Source of the DNA: [Clostridium] viride DSM 6836
Lineage (GTDB): Bacteria; Bacillota; Clostridia; Oscillospirales; Oscillospiraceae
Reading direction: 5' to 3'
DNA length: 64,000 bases
NCBI GenBank assembly: GCA_000620945.1
Contig: JHZO01000007.1
Span: 1 to 64,000 of the forward strand
A program made the translations under genes and the position numbers. Within the stretch, counting starts at the first letter, position 1. The number at the start of each line of letters is the position of its first letter. Positions 35,677 through 44,982 of the stretch are shown piece after piece. The notes under the pieces were generated by a model. The model was not told where the DNA came from, ran no database searches, and worked only from the letters and a program-made list of their open reading frames with translations.

Positions 35677-36015
35677 CTATCCATCCTTTTCTAAGTGTTC
35701 GTGGAGCTGATCGGGGGTGGTAAAGCGAAGGGAAGGTTCCTGAGACAGCAGGAGCGAAACCCGGGAGAGTCCCGCCGGGCTCAGGCCCTGATCCAGGAGA
35801 ATCAGGCGTACATGCACCAAACGGCAGTTTCGAAGCCAAAGCAGCTGCCGCACGGTATGCTCTAAGTACGGGGCGTCTCCCTGTATGGGAATGACGGCAC
35901 AGAGAGGAAGCACGGAGGAAACCGGAAAAAGCATATGACCAAAGATCAACCATAGCATGGAAAAAATGCCGACGGTAGCAAAGAAGGACAGGATGATTTC
36001 AACTAGGGTTGTCAT
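35677..36015 (-). CDS. Small membrane-anchored protein, unknown
   Basis: A 112-residue protein with one N-terminal membrane segment (about 4-30) and a short soluble part (AVIPIQGDAPYLEHTVRQLLWLRN). The soluble part resembles the first beta-alpha of a nucleotide-sugar fold, which is only a faint hint. GGAGGTG lies before the ATG at 36015, but that site is inside a 10-bp hairpin. It lies between uvrA and recD2, three bases before the latter, so it is likely co-transcribed with repair genes. Confidence 0.65.
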   Translation of the reverse strand: MTTLVEIILSFFATVGIFSMLWLIFGHMLFPVSSVLPLCAVIPIQGDAPYLEHTVRQLLWLRNCRLVHVRLILLDQGLSPAGLSRVSLLLSQEPSLRFTTPDQLHEHLEKDG

Positions 36016-36023
36016 GGGAAACA

Positions 36024-36058
36024 CCTCCGCTTTATCCTATGAAGGAAGAAAGCGGAGG
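36024..36058 (-). promoter_or_regulatory. Hairpin covering a ribosome binding site
   Basis: The arms CCTCCGCTTT and AAAGCGGAGG (10 bp, 15-base loop) enclose the GGAGG of the small gene downstream of uvrA. The stem would hide the site, so translation may be held low unless the stem is opened. No U tract follows directly. Confidence 0.55.
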
Positions 36059-36072
36059 GTGCGGTAAAAGCA

Positions 36073-38907
36073 TTATTTGACAGGATTTAAAATGGGTTTC
36101 AGGTATTTTCCGGTATAGGAAGCGTCACAGGCAGCAACCTCTTCCGGTGTGCCGATGCAGACGATATGGCCACCGCCATCGCCCCCTTCGGGACCCAGAT
36201 CAATGACGTGATCGGCACACTTAATGACGTCTAAATTATGCTCAATGACCACCACCGTGTTCCCATCCTCCACCAGCCGTTCCAACACCTCTAGAAGCTT
36301 GTGCACATCATAGGTGTGAAGGCCCGTGGTGGGTTCGTCCAAAATATAAATGGTGGAGCCGGTGGAGCGTTTGGATAGCTCGGTAGCAAGCTTCACACGC
36401 TGGGCTTCTCCGCCGGAAAGAGTCGTAGAGGGTTGTCCGATTTTGATATAACCTAGGCCCACATCAAAGAGCGTTTCCAGTCGACGACGAATCTTGGGGA
36501 GGTGCTCAAAAAAGTTCATGCCTTCCTCTACGGTCATCTCCAAAACTTCATAAATGTTCTTGCCCTTATACCGAACCTCTAAGGTTTCACGGTTGTAGCG
36601 TTTGCCTTTGCAGACCTCGCAAGGAACATAAATATCCGGCAGGAAGTGCATTTCGATTTTTAAGAGTCCGTCTCCGGCGCAGGCTTCACAGCGCCCACCT
36701 CGCACATTAAAGGAAAAGCGTCCGGGGCCATAGCCACGTGATTTAGCATCGGGGGTGGCGGCAAAAAGCTCCCGAATCTCACCAAAGAGCCCCGTGTAGG
36801 TTGCAGGGTTGGAACGAGGGGTTCTGCCGATGGGAGATTGGTCAATGTCGATGATCTTATCCAAATGCTCCAAGCCTTCGATGGCCTTATGCTTGCCAGG
36901 GCGGGTCTTGGCCCGATTTAGATCCAAGGCAAGGCGCTTGTGCAGGATTTCGTTGACCAGACTGGACTTTCCGGAGCCAGATACCCCCGTCACACAGGTG
37001 AAGGTTCCTAGGGGAAAGGTCACATCCAGGTCGTGAAGGTTATTTTCGGACGCACCCCGGACGGTAATACTCTTGCCGTTGCCCGTGCGGCGCACGCTTG
37101 GAATGGGAATTTTCTTCGCTCCGGATAGGTATTGCCCGGTGATGGATTCCGGTACCTGCATAATCTCTTCCGCGGTACCGGCGGCAATAACCTCACCGCC
37201 GTGGATGCCGGCACCAGGACCAATGTCAATGATATAGTCCGCTGCCCGCATGGTATCCTCATCGTGCTCCACCACCAGCAGGGTGTTCCCCAAGTCCCGC
37301 AAGCGCTGCATGGTGGCAAGGAGCATGTCGTTGTCTCGCTGATGAAGGCCAATGGAGGGCTCGTCCAGAATGTAGAGGACGCCCATGAGGGAAGATCCGA
37401 TCTGTGTGGCAAGGCGAATGCGTTGGCTTTCTCCGCCGGAAAGGGTTCCGGCCTGTCGGGAAAGGGTCAGGTATTGAAGACCAACGCTCTGCAAAAAGCC
37501 TAGTCGTTCCCGAGCTTCCTTTAAGATGCGTTGGGCAATCATGGCTTGGGTAGTGCTGAGGATAAGCTGGTTCAAAAAGTCCAGAGCTTCTGTGATGGAC
37601 TTATGGCAAAAATTGTCAATGTCAATGCCACCTACGGTCACCGCCAGAGATTCCTTTTTTAGGCGCTTGCCTTGACAATCAGGGCAGAGGCACTCACTCA
37701 TGCACTCTTCCAGCTCGCGACGCATGGAATCGGACTGGGTTTCCCGATAACGACGCTCTAAGTTATTAACGATGCCCTCAAAGGCCTGATTTAAAGTTCC
37801 TTTGCCGTGGGCTCGCTCATAGGTTAGGGTGAGTTTTTCCCGCTTGGTGCCGTACAGAATGATATCCAGAATGTCCGAAGACAGCTCTTCAATGGGGGTA
37901 TCCAGCTTAAAGTGATACTTTTTCGAGAGGGCATCAAAGTACATTCGGGAGATGGAATCGCCCTTAATGTTCTGCCAGCCTGAGGCACAGATGGCACCCT
38001 GCATAACGGAAAGCTTGGGGTTAGGGATGATCAGCGCCGGATCCACCTTCAGCTGACTGCCAAGGCCCGTACAGGTTGGGCAAGCACCGTAAGGATTGTT
38101 GAAGGAAAACATGCGAGGGGCCAGCTCCTCGATGGAGATGCCACAATCAGGGCAGGCATAATTTTGGGAAAAGAGCAAGTCTTCATCCTCATGGAAGAGG
38201 TTTATGATGACCAATCCTCCCGAAAGGGCCACGGCAGTTTCCACGGAATCGGTCAGGCGTCGCGCCATATCCGGCTCGATGACCAGACGGTCGACCACGA
38301 TGTCAATGCTGTGTTTTTTGTTCTTCTCCAGGACAATCTCTTCGGAGAGTTCATAGAGAGAACCATCCACCCGGCAACGGACATAGCCGCTTTTGCGGGC
38401 GTCTTCAAACACCTTGGCGTGTTCACCTTTTCGTGCACGCACCACAGGGGCAAGGATTTGAATGCGCGTTCCCTCCGCAAGAGACATTACTTGATCGGTA
38501 ATCTGATCCACCGTTTGCTGATAGATTTCCTTGCCGCATTTGGGGCAGTGAGGAACGCCCACCCGTGCCCAAAGAAGGCGCAGGTAGTCATAAATCTCCG
38601 TCACCGTACCCACGGTGGAGCGGGGGTTCTTGCTGGTGGTTTTTTGATCGATGGAAATGGCCGGGGAGAGACCATCAATTTGATCCATGTCCGGCTTCTC
38701 CATTTGCCCCAAAAACTGCCGGGCATAGGAGGAGAGGGATTCCACGTAGCGGCGTTGTCCTTCCGCATAAATCGTATCAAAGGCAAGGCTAGACTTGCCG
38801 GAACCGGAAAGACCGGTCAAGACAACAAGCTGGTCGCGAGGGATGGAAACGTCAATATTCTTGAGGTTATTTTCCCGCGCGCCTTTCACAACAATGTGAG
38901 TATGCAT
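36073..38907 (-). CDS. uvrA: Excinuclease ABC subunit A
   Basis: A 944-residue damage-sensing ATPase of nucleotide excision repair, with two ABC modules. The first P-loop is GLSGSGKSS, the second GVSGSGKSS. Zinc-finger cysteines occur around [16 protein letters not shown]...CPTC and in the second module (CEACAGDG...CEVC). Signature motifs [12 protein letters not shown] and [12 protein letters not shown] are intact. Standard length. It follows uvrB by 12 bases. The start has TAGGAG upstream. Confidence 0.98.
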   Translation of the reverse strand: MHTHIVVKGARENNLKNIDVSIPRDQLVVLTGLSGSGKSSLAFDTIYAEGQRRYVESLSSYARQFLGQMEKPDMDQIDGLSPAISIDQKTTSKNPRSTVGTVTEIYDYLRLLWARVGVPHCPKCGKEIYQQTVDQITDQVMSLAEGTRIQILAPVVRARKGEHAKVFEDARKSGYVRCRVDGSLYELSEEIVLEKNKKHSIDIVVDRLVIEPDMARRLTDSVETAVALSGGLVIINLFHEDEDLLFSQNYACPDCGISIEELAPRMFSFNNPYGACPTCTGLGSQLKVDPALIIPNPKLSVMQGAICASGWQNIKGDSISRMYFDALSKKYHFKLDTPIEELSSDILDIILYGTKREKLTLTYERAHGKGTLNQAFEGIVNNLERRYRETQSDSMRRELEECMSECLCPDCQGKRLKKESLAVTVGGIDIDNFCHKSITEALDFLNQLILSTTQAMIAQRILKEARERLGFLQSVGLQYLTLSRQAGTLSGGESQRIRLATQIGSSLMGVLYILDEPSIGLHQRDNDMLLATMQRLRDLGNTLLVVEHDEDTMRAADYIIDIGPGAGIHGGEVIAAGTAEEIMQVPESITGQYLSGAKKIPIPSVRRTGNGKSITVRGASENNLHDLDVTFPLGTFTCVTGVSGSGKSSLVNEILHKRLALDLNRAKTRPGKHKAIEGLEHLDKIIDIDQSPIGRTPRSNPATYTGLFGEIRELFAATPDAKSRGYGPGRFSFNVRGGRCEACAGDGLLKIEMHFLPDIYVPCEVCKGKRYNRETLEVRYKGKNIYEVLEMTVEEGMNFFEHLPKIRRRLETLFDVGLGYIKIGQPSTTLSGGEAQRVKLATELSKRSTGSTIYILDEPTTGLHTYDVHKLLEVLERLVEDGNTVVVIEHNLDVIKCADHVIDLGPEGGDGGGHIVCIGTPEEVAACDASYTGKYLKPILNPVK

Positions 38908-38919
38908 AACAGTAAGCTC

Positions 38920-40902
38920 CTACAGAACAGATTCATCGCCGGCGCTTCTCAGCTCAATGATCTGATCGCGCAGGGCAGCGGCATATTCAAATTCCAAACG
39001 ACGGCTGGCTTCTCGCATTTCTTTTTCCAAGCGCGTGATGGCAGCGTCGCGTTCTTTCTTCGTCATGGAAACACCGTCGGCCCGTTTGATCTCCGCCTCG
39101 GTCGAACGAGAAATTTCGATCAGCTCTCGGATGGACTTAATGACGGTTTGCGGAACGATGCCATGCTCTTGGTTAAAGGCATCCTGAATGCCGCGGCGGC
39201 GTTCGGTTTCTTGGATGGCGGAAGACATGGAGGGGGTGATCTTATCGGCATACATGATGACGAGACCTTCCGCGTTTCGGGCCGCACGTCCGATGGTTTG
39301 GATGAGGGAGGTCTCGCTCCGCAAGAAGCCTTCCTTGTCGGCGTCTAAAATGGCAACCAGAGAAACCTCAGGTAGGTCAAGTCCTTCTCGCAGGAGGTTG
39401 ATTCCCACCAGTACATCAAAGACACCAAGCCGCAGGTCACGGATAATCTCCATGCGTTCAATGGTATCGATATCGCTGTGCATGTATCGCACCCGAACTC
39501 CCGAAGTTTTAAGGTAATCCGTTAAATCCTCCGCCATTCGTTTGGTCAAAACGGTAACCAAGGTACGCTCTTTTCGGTCCACACGGAGGTTGATCTCCCC
39601 AATAAGGTCATCAATTTGTCCCTCCACCGGCCGAACCGCAATGCGAGGATCCAACAGACCGGTGGGACGAATGACTTGATCCACAATCTGACCCGAGCGG
39701 GTGCGTTCATAGTCACTCGGCGTGGCCGAGACATACACCGTTTGGTGAATGCGTTCCCGAAACTCTTCAAAGTTAAGGGGCCGGTTATCATAGGCACAGG
39801 GGAGACGGAAGCCGTATTCTACCAAGGTGGTTTTGCGAGCCCGATCCCCAGCATACATGGCCCGTACCTGGGGGAGGGTCACGTGGCTTTCGTCGATAAA
39901 AAGAAGAAAATCCTTGGGGAAATAGTCAATGAGGGTCATGGGTGGGGAACCTGGGGGTCTGCCCGAGATGACGCGGCTGTAGTTTTCAATGCCGGAACAG
40001 TAGCCCAGTTCCTGAATCATCTCAATGTCAAACATGGTGCGTTGGCGAATCCGCTGCGCTTCAATGAGCTGCTGGTTCGCCTCAAACTTTGCCACCTGGC
40101 TTTCCATTTCCCGATATATTTCCTGGACAGCTGCGGCCATTTTTTCCGGCGTGGACACATAGTGAGAGGCCGGGTATATGGCAACGTGGTCTAGGATGCG
40201 AACGGGGGTGCCGGTCACCACGTTGATTTCGCTGATGCGGTCAATTTCGTCCCCGAAAAACTCCACGCGGATGGCCTTATCCCGGGCATAGACCGGGAAA
40301 ATTTCCACTGTGTCCCCGCGCACACGGAAGCGATTGCGGTCAAAGGCCACGTCGTTGCGCTCATAGCGGATCTCCACTAACTTTTTGAGTAGTTCATCTC
40401 GCTTGCGCACCTGTCCGGTTCGCAGGGAAATGACCATTTGAGAGTAGTCGATGGGGTCCCCTAAGCCGTAGATGCAGGAAACGGACGCAACCACAATGAC
40501 ATCACGTCGCTCAAAGAGGGAGGAGGTGGCCGAGTGGCGCAAACGTTCAATCTCTTCGTTGATGCTGCTGTCCTTCTCAATAAAGGTATCGGTATGAGGA
40601 ATATAGGCTTCGGGCTGATAGTAATCGTAGTAGGAGACGAAGTATTCCACCGCGTTGTTGGGGAAAAACTCGCGAAACTCGGCACAAAGCTGCGCCGCAA
40701 GGGTTTTATTATGAGCCAAAACCAGCGTCGGCCGCTGAACGGCCTCAATGATTTTTGCCATGGTAAAGGTCTTGCCGGAGCCGGTGACGCCAAGGAGCGT
40801 CTGCTCGTCCAGACCTAAATTCAATCCCTGGGTGAGTGCGGCAATGGCCTTGGGCTGATCACCGGCAGGTTGGTAGTCACTGATGACGGAAAACGGCGGC
40901 AT
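38920..40902 (-). CDS. uvrB: Excinuclease ABC subunit B
   Basis: A 660-residue helicase-like protein that verifies damage and recruits UvrC. Walker A is [10 protein letters not shown], the beta-hairpin is around [16 protein letters not shown]-like box is DESH, and a C-terminal UVR motif ([16 protein letters not shown]) binds UvrC or UvrA. ATG follows AGGAGGCACATGC. It lies between radC and uvrA, all on the minus strand. Confidence 0.98.
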   Translation of the reverse strand: MPPFSVISDYQPAGDQPKAIAALTQGLNLGLDEQTLLGVTGSGKTFTMAKIIEAVQRPTLVLAHNKTLAAQLCAEFREFFPNNAVEYFVSYYDYYQPEAYIPHTDTFIEKDSSINEEIERLRHSATSSLFERRDVIVVASVSCIYGLGDPIDYSQMVISLRTGQVRKRDELLKKLVEIRYERNDVAFDRNRFRVRGDTVEIFPVYARDKAIRVEFFGDEIDRISEINVVTGTPVRILDHVAIYPASHYVSTPEKMAAAVQEIYREMESQVAKFEANQQLIEAQRIRQRTMFDIEMIQELGYCSGIENYSRVISGRPPGSPPMTLIDYFPKDFLLFIDESHVTLPQVRAMYAGDRARKTTLVEYGFRLPCAYDNRPLNFEEFRERIHQTVYVSATPSDYERTRSGQIVDQVIRPTGLLDPRIAVRPVEGQIDDLIGEINLRVDRKERTLVTVLTKRMAEDLTDYLKTSGVRVRYMHSDIDTIERMEIIRDLRLGVFDVLVGINLLREGLDLPEVSLVAILDADKEGFLRSETSLIQTIGRAARNAEGLVIMYADKITPSMSSAIQETERRRGIQDAFNQEHGIVPQTVIKSIRELIEISRSTEAEIKRADGVSMTKKERDAAITRLEKEMREASRRLEFEYAAALRDQIIELRSAGDESVL

Positions 40903-40928
40903 GCATGTGCCTCCTTTCGTGGGGAGAA

Positions 40929-41603
40929 TTATCGTAAGTAACGGCTATCGCGCAAGGAAACCATATCGTCATCCACCAAAATCACGTGATCTAAGAGGGT
41001 CACGCTCATTTTAGACAGAAAGTCCTGAAGATATGCGGTGGTAATCAAGTCGGCTTCCGATGGGGTGGCGATGCCACTGATGTGATTGTGCGCGAGAATG
41101 ATCATAGTTGCGTTGAGGGAGAGGGTGGCTTCCGCCACTTGGCGTGTGGTCACGTCGGTGGCGTTGGGGATGCCTTCACTCAGCTTGCGGACACCCAAAA
41201 GCTTTCGTTTCCCATCGAGGGCCGCAAGATAGGTCATTTCATTTTTGGCACCAAAGAAATAGGGGGCAAAGAGTTCTCGAATCTCATGGGTGTTGGAGAG
41301 TATGGTGTCCAAATTGGTGCGTGAGGACAGGTATTTGGCGGACATGGCGGGGATCAGCTTGAGCAGAACCACGGTATTTTCGCCCACACCGGGCACCGCA
41401 AGCAAGCGTTCTGGATCGGCATCCAATACGCCGGAGAGGGAACCAAAGGTGTCAAGAAGCGCATGGGCCAAAGGATTGACATCGCCCTGCATGCGAGAGT
41501 AAAAGAGCAGCAGTTCCAGTGCGCGCAGGTCCGAAAAATGTGTGAAACCGCCCTGTAAAAATTCTTGTTTGACACGTTCTCGATGGCCTTGGTGAATGCT
41601 CAT
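40929..41603 (-). CDS. radC: RadC-family JAB1/MPN protein
   Basis: A 224-residue protein with a helix-hairpin-helix in the N-terminal half ([19 protein letters not shown]) and a JAB/MPN+ metalloprotease-like domain at the end. The motif [15 protein letters not shown] provides two His and an Asp; Ile replaces the common Pro. RadC is named after a repair phenotype, but its activity is unsettled. It leads the repair operon and has its own promoter with a palindrome between promoter and start codon. Confidence 0.92.
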   Translation of the reverse strand: MSIHQGHRERVKQEFLQGGFTHFSDLRALELLLFYSRMQGDVNPLAHALLDTFGSLSGVLDADPERLLAVPGVGENTVVLLKLIPAMSAKYLSSRTNLDTILSNTHEIRELFAPYFFGAKNEMTYLAALDGKRKLLGVRKLSEGIPNATDVTTRQVAEATLSLNATMIILAHNHISGIATPSEADLITTAYLQDFLSKMSVTLLDHVILVDDDMVSLRDSRYLR

Positions 41604-41625
41604 GGAGGGCCTCCTCTCCAGCGAA

Positions 41626-41645
41626 ATTCGTTTGCCGAAACGAAT
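41626..41645. promoter_or_regulatory. Perfect palindrome before radC, possible operator
   Basis: The 8-bp arms ATTCGTTT and AAACGAAT are separated by GCCG, between the radC promoter and its start codon. The place suits a repressor site for the DNA-repair operon. It does not match the Gram-positive LexA box (GAAC-N4-GTTC). Confidence 0.5.
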
Positions 41646-41660
41646 CGAATCATCCCATAT

Positions 41661-41689
41661 AGTATACTACAGTTTCATCATGGGAACAA
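41661..41689 (-). promoter_or_regulatory. Promoter of radC-uvrB-uvrA-recD2
   Basis: Minus strand TTGTTC (41684-41689), 17 bases and TATACT (41661-41666). Confidence 0.75.
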
Positions 41690-41730
41690 GAGGAAAATCG
41701 AAAGAATGTACGATGAAAAATGGAAAGAAA

Positions 41731-41769
41731 AACCCGCCAAAACCGGAGGGAGAACGGTTTTGGCGGGTT
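41731..41769 (-). terminator. Terminator of perR-dfx-rbr
   Basis: 15-bp arms AACCCGCCAAAACCG/CGGTTTTGGCGGGTT, followed by TTTCTTTCC on the minus strand. Confidence 0.9.
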
Positions 41770-41782
41770 TCCGTAAGGGGGA

Positions 41783-42316
41783 TTAATAGTTGTCAGCTTT
41801 GATTTCGAAGTAAGCTTGCGGATGGGAACAAATGGGGCAGACTTCCGGAGCCTCAAGACCATATTCCAGATGTCCGCAGTTGCGGCAGTACCAGACTTTA
41901 ATCTCGCCGCGCTTGAACACTTCCTTGTTCTGGACGTTCTCAGCCAGCTTGATATAGCGCTCTTCGTGGGACTTTTCCACCTTCGCCACGGAGGCAAACA
42001 TATCAGCAATGCGATGGAAGCCTTCCTCGCGTGCTTCCTCTGCCATGGTCTTATACATATCGGTCCACTCTTCGTGTTCCCCTTCGGCAGCGGCCATCAG
42101 GTTATCAGCGGTGGAGTGCAGGCCGCCCAGTTCCTTAAACCAGAGCTTGGCGTGCTCCTTTTCGTTGCCGGCCGTTTCCTCAAAGATGGCTGCGATCTGC
42201 TCATAGCCTTCCTTTTTGGCAACACCAGCAAAATAGGTATACTTATTTCTTGCCATGCTTTCGCCGGCAAAAGCTTTCCACAGATTGGCTTCCGTCTTGC
42301 TTCCCTTTAATTCCAT
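41783..42316 (-). CDS. rbr: Rubrerythrin
   Basis: A 177-residue cytosolic non-haem iron peroxidase that turns hydrogen peroxide to water. The N-terminal ferritin-like diiron domain has E-x2-R/H repeats (FAGESMARNKY, EETAGNEKEHAK, EEWTDMYKTMAEEA, KVEKSHEERY). The C-terminal rubredoxin domain has C-x2-C pairs (WYCRNCGH, EVCPICSHP). Full length. It is the last gene of the perR-dfx-rbr operon. Confidence 0.97.
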   Translation of the reverse strand: MELKGSKTEANLWKAFAGESMARNKYTYFAGVAKKEGYEQIAAIFEETAGNEKEHAKLWFKELGGLHSTADNLMAAAEGEHEEWTDMYKTMAEEAREEGFHRIADMFASVAKVEKSHEERYIKLAENVQNKEVFKRGEIKVWYCRNCGHLEYGLEAPEVCPICSHPQAYFEIKADNY

Positions 42317-42391
42317 CGTAACAAAACTCCTTTCAAATCATGCCTCACACCAGGAGGCAATCACTCATAAGTTCTCCGAAGTGAGAGAGGC

Positions 42392-42760
42392 TTATTCACC
42401 TTTCCAGAAACCGTGCAGGTTACACCACTCATAAGCGGTCACCTTACCCTCGAGGGAGGTATTGAGAACGGGCTCCTGGCCGGGCTTGGGAAGTTTAAAC
42501 ACGACGGTGTCTTCGTTGGTGGCTGCAATAATGGGGATATAGTGCTCCTCTACCATAGGATGCATGACAGAGCCAACCACAACCGTGACGTCCTTTCCAT
42601 TCTGGGTCACGACGGGGACGTGCTTTTCCACGGCGCCATCGGTCACGTTTGCCTTCATTTGCTCCATCTTTTCCCCGCAGCAGACCAGCGGCACACCGGA
42701 ATCATACGGCTTGTAGGCAATGTTGCCACAGTGGCTGCACTTATACAATTTGAGTTCCAT
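42392..42760 (-). CDS. dfx: Desulfoferrodoxin (superoxide reductase)
   Basis: A 122-residue class I superoxide reductase. The N-terminal desulforedoxin-like iron site uses the C-x2-C and CC pairs (YKCSHCGN, PLVCCGEKM). The catalytic iron site uses EKHVPVV, HPMVEEHY and the C-terminal EWCNLHGFW. It reduces superoxide to peroxide without making oxygen, and peroxide is then removed by rubrerythrin. AGGAGGAA precedes the ATG. Co-transcribed with perR and rbr. Confidence 0.97.
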   Translation of the reverse strand: MELKLYKCSHCGNIAYKPYDSGVPLVCCGEKMEQMKANVTDGAVEKHVPVVTQNGKDVTVVVGSVMHPMVEEHYIPIIAATNEDTVVFKLPKPGQEPVLNTSLEGKVTAYEWCNLHGFWKGE

Positions 42761-42796
42761 AAAAAAATTCCTCCTCAGTTTGTTTATAAAAATATT

Positions 42797-43186
42797 TTAG
42801 TTCGAATGCGCCTTCTTGAGACAATCCGAACAGATGCCCTTAAAGATCAATTGATGTTGCTCCACTTTGTGTCCCAATCCTTCCACCGCAGAATCCAAGG
42901 TTCGATCCACATCCAATGTAATGTCATACAGAGCTTCACAAGAACTGCAGTAAAAGTGGGGATGATCGTGGGTGGTTCCATCATACCGATTGACCGCAAA
43001 CGGAATGGCTATGGCTCTACCTTCCTCCACCAGAAGGTTCAGGTTACGATAGACCGTGCCTAAACTTAAGGATGGGTGATCAGATTTTAAGCTTTGATAA
43101 ATCATCTCGGCAGAGGGATGATCACAGCGCCGAATCAGCGAATCGTAAATCAGTTCCCGTTGTTTCGAATATCGTGTCTGCCTCAT
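42797..43186 (-). CDS. perR: PerR-type peroxide-responsive repressor (Fur family)
   Basis: A 129-residue Fur-family repressor. The winged-helix part (YSKQRELIYDSLIR, SLGTVYRNLNLLVEEG) is followed by metal sites: HDHPHFYC, and the structural zinc pairs CSSC and CSDC. The operon partners make PerR a better fit than Fur or Zur, and Per-box-like sequence lies upstream, so it likely controls its own operon. Oxidation of the regulatory His in iron-bound PerR would release it from DNA. Confidence 0.9.
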   Translation of the reverse strand: MRQTRYSKQRELIYDSLIRRCDHPSAEMIYQSLKSDHPSLSLGTVYRNLNLLVEEGRAIAIPFAVNRYDGTTHDHPHFYCSSCEALYDITLDVDRTLDSAVEGLGHKVEQHQLIFKGICSDCLKKAHSN

Positions 43187-43199
43187 AAGTCACCCCAAT

Positions 43200-43214
43200 C
43201 GATAATAATTACTA
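43200..43214. promoter_or_regulatory. Per-box-like operator upstream of perR
   Basis: The core TAATTATTA within this 15-base site matches 11 of 15 positions of the B. subtilis Per box. It lies just downstream of the perR transcription start. A weaker second match overlaps the -10. Confidence 0.5.
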
Positions 43215-43226
43215 TTTACAGTTATG

Positions 43227-43255
43227 ATTATATTTGAGCGGTATCATTTTGTCAA
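43227..43255 (-). promoter_or_regulatory. Promoter of perR-dfx-rbr
   Basis: Minus strand TTGACA (43250-43255), 17 bases and TATAAT (43227-43232), an exact consensus. Confidence 0.85.
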
Positions 43256-43303
43256 GTGGTATTTTTGGATTTTTCTTTACATTTTATTTTTCGACAAGCG
43301 AGA

Positions 43304-43310
43304 CATACTA
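43304..43310 (+). promoter_or_regulatory. Sigma-G-like -10 box upstream of the lipoprotein gene
   Basis: CATACTA matches the forespore sigma-G -10 exactly, 52 bases before the start codon. No good -35 (TGAATA) is visible at the expected distance, so this is only suggestive. Confidence 0.35.
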
Positions 43311-43361
43311 GGCTTAGATTCCCGATGTGGAATCTAGTTTTTGCAACCGAGGAGGTAAATC

Positions 43362-43805
43362 ATGCAAAGAAGCATGTTTACTGCCGTATTTGCCTTCCTT
43401 TTGATTGGATCGTTAGCAGGTTGTTCCACCATGTCACACTACCCAGACAATAGGGTAGATAATTCGACGGCCAGTTATCGCTCGTCCATGCAACACAATG
43501 GTGTGCATACGAGCAACGTTGATCCTAGCTGGCATGAACGAAAGACAACCGCTGGTGACCCCTATTATCAAGGTTCCCAAAATCAAAGTTTAAATTCACC
43601 GAACGGGAACACTCTTAGCAGAGATATTCAAAATACAGGTGAAAAGGTAATTAGCGGCACAGAAAACGCAGCACGCGATACGAAAAACGGCTTGCAGAAT
43701 GCAGGTCGAGATGTTGCAAATGGAATGCGTGAAGCAGGGCGCGATATAGAACAGGGCACTCAGAACGTAGAACGTAGTGCAAAAAATGCAATGGAAAAAC
43801 GATAA
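43362..43805 (+). CDS. Lipoprotein with LEA-like 11-residue repeats
   Basis: A 147-residue protein. A signal with lipobox LAGC (Cys at about 21) predicts a membrane lipoprotein. The middle (about 30-90) is polar and disordered. The last 60 residues are built of about 11-residue amphipathic units with the pattern GxxNAxRDxxNG (ENAARDTKNGL, QNAGRDVANGM, REAGRDIEQG). Such repeats are found in LEA-type desiccation proteins and some spore lipoproteins. GGAGGT lies before the ATG. A sigma-G-like -10 upstream would fit spore expression. Confidence 0.68.
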   Translation: MQRSMFTAVFAFLLIGSLAGCSTMSHYPDNRVDNSTASYRSSMQHNGVHTSNVDPSWHERKTTAGDPYYQGSQNQSLNSPNGNTLSRDIQNTGEKVISGTENAARDTKNGLQNAGRDVANGMREAGRDIEQGTQNVERSAKNAMEKR

Positions 43806-43852
43806 ATGTTGTTAGCGCTTTTGGTTTTCATGATTCTACAGCAAAAGTCAAA

Positions 43853-43884
43853 AAATCCGGGTTTCGAATGAAGCCCGGATTTTA
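43853..43884 (+). terminator. Terminator of the lipoprotein gene
   Basis: The stem AAAATCCGGG/CCCGGATTTT is followed by ATTATT. Confidence 0.8.
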
Positions 43885-43948
43885 TTATTGCACAAAAAGG
43901 AGAAAACTATGATATACTGTACCCGTAAAGCACGAAAGGAGAACGACT

Positions 43949-44932
43949 ATGCTGGAAGAACTGTTACCCAATATTTATCGGATTCAGGTTCCGCTGCCAA
44001 ACAATCCTTTGCGGATGCTCAATAGTTATTTGATTCGAGGTAAAGACCGAAGCCTATTGGTGGACACCGGATTTCGCCAGCCAGAATGCCGAGAGGCTCT
44101 CTTTGGCGCGCTGTCTAAGCTTCAGGTCAATCGAGATACCTTAGATGTATTTGGAACACATATTCACTCCGATCACATAGGACTGGCCCCCGAAGTAGTT
44201 GGGCATGGCCGTAAGATCTACTTAGGGGCGGGAGACTTTCATTGGGCCGCTTCCGACGAATCCAACCTTTATTGGAACATTATGGATGAGCGTTTCCTGC
44301 TGGAAGGTTTTCCGCAGGAGGATCTCGCGTATTTGGTTCACACAAACCCCGCCCGTAATTATGGGCCGGAATTGGACTTGCCCAACTATACCATTGCACG
44401 GGGAGGCGACTGCTTTGACATTGGGGGGCATCACCTGGAGGTCGTGGACGCACCCGGACATACGCCGGGTATGGTTTGCCTCTGGATGGAAGAGGATGGT
44501 GTGATGTTCACGGCCGATCACATTCTCTATGATATTACGCCCAATATTACTATGTGGCCCAATATGCAAAACTCCTTGGGAACCTATTTGGAGAGCTTGC
44601 AGCGATTCCGAACCTACCCCGTGAAGCAATCCCTTCCAGGCCACCGGGAAGAGGGGAACTATGTTGGAAGAATAGACGAGCTCCTTTCCCATCATGAGCA
44701 TCGCGTCAGTGAGACGGAGTCCATCGTTACGGCAAGGCCTGGCATGACCACCTATGAGATTGCAGGGAAGATGACCTGGGCCATTAAGGCCAAAAACTGG
44801 GCGGAATTCCCGGTGATTCAAAAGTGGTTCGCCGTAGGGGAAGCACTTGCACACTTAGATTATCTGTGTGAGCAGCGTCGTGTGGTTCGAATTGAGGATC
44901 GTGGAGTTCATCGCTATCTGCCCTTCTCCTAA
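43949..44932 (+). CDS. MBL-fold metallo-hydrolase
   Basis: A 327-residue cytosolic protein of the metallo-beta-lactamase fold. The zinc motif is THIHSDHIG (H-x-H-x-D-H), followed by DAPGHTPGM and FTADHIL, then LPGHRE. A C-terminal domain of about 80 residues looks like a winged helix (GMTTYEIAGKMTW, LDYLCEQRRVVRIEDRGVHRY). This arrangement is common in a group of hydrolases of unknown substrate. It lies upstream of deoC with a short gap, but no functional link is evident. Confidence 0.85.
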   Translation: MLEELLPNIYRIQVPLPNNPLRMLNSYLIRGKDRSLLVDTGFRQPECREALFGALSKLQVNRDTLDVFGTHIHSDHIGLAPEVVGHGRKIYLGAGDFHWAASDESNLYWNIMDERFLLEGFPQEDLAYLVHTNPARNYGPELDLPNYTIARGGDCFDIGGHHLEVVDAPGHTPGMVCLWMEEDGVMFTADHILYDITPNITMWPNMQNSLGTYLESLQRFRTYPVKQSLPGHREEGNYVGRIDELLSHHEHRVSETESIVTARPGMTTYEIAGKMTWAIKAKNWAEFPVIQKWFAVGEALAHLDYLCEQRRVVRIEDRGVHRYLPFS

Positions 44933-44982
44933 GGAACGTGAGATTGCGTTGGAAGCAGAAAGGAAAGGGTGTTGAAGCACAA

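Noticed and set aside
38164-39348. A 394-codon plus-strand open frame opposite uvrA and uvrB
   Set aside because: Both minus-strand genes are unmistakable; this is a shadow of their codon bias.
42317-42391. Small hairpin between dfx and rbr as a terminator
   Set aside because: The five-base stem has no U tract; it is more likely an RNA-processing feature or chance.
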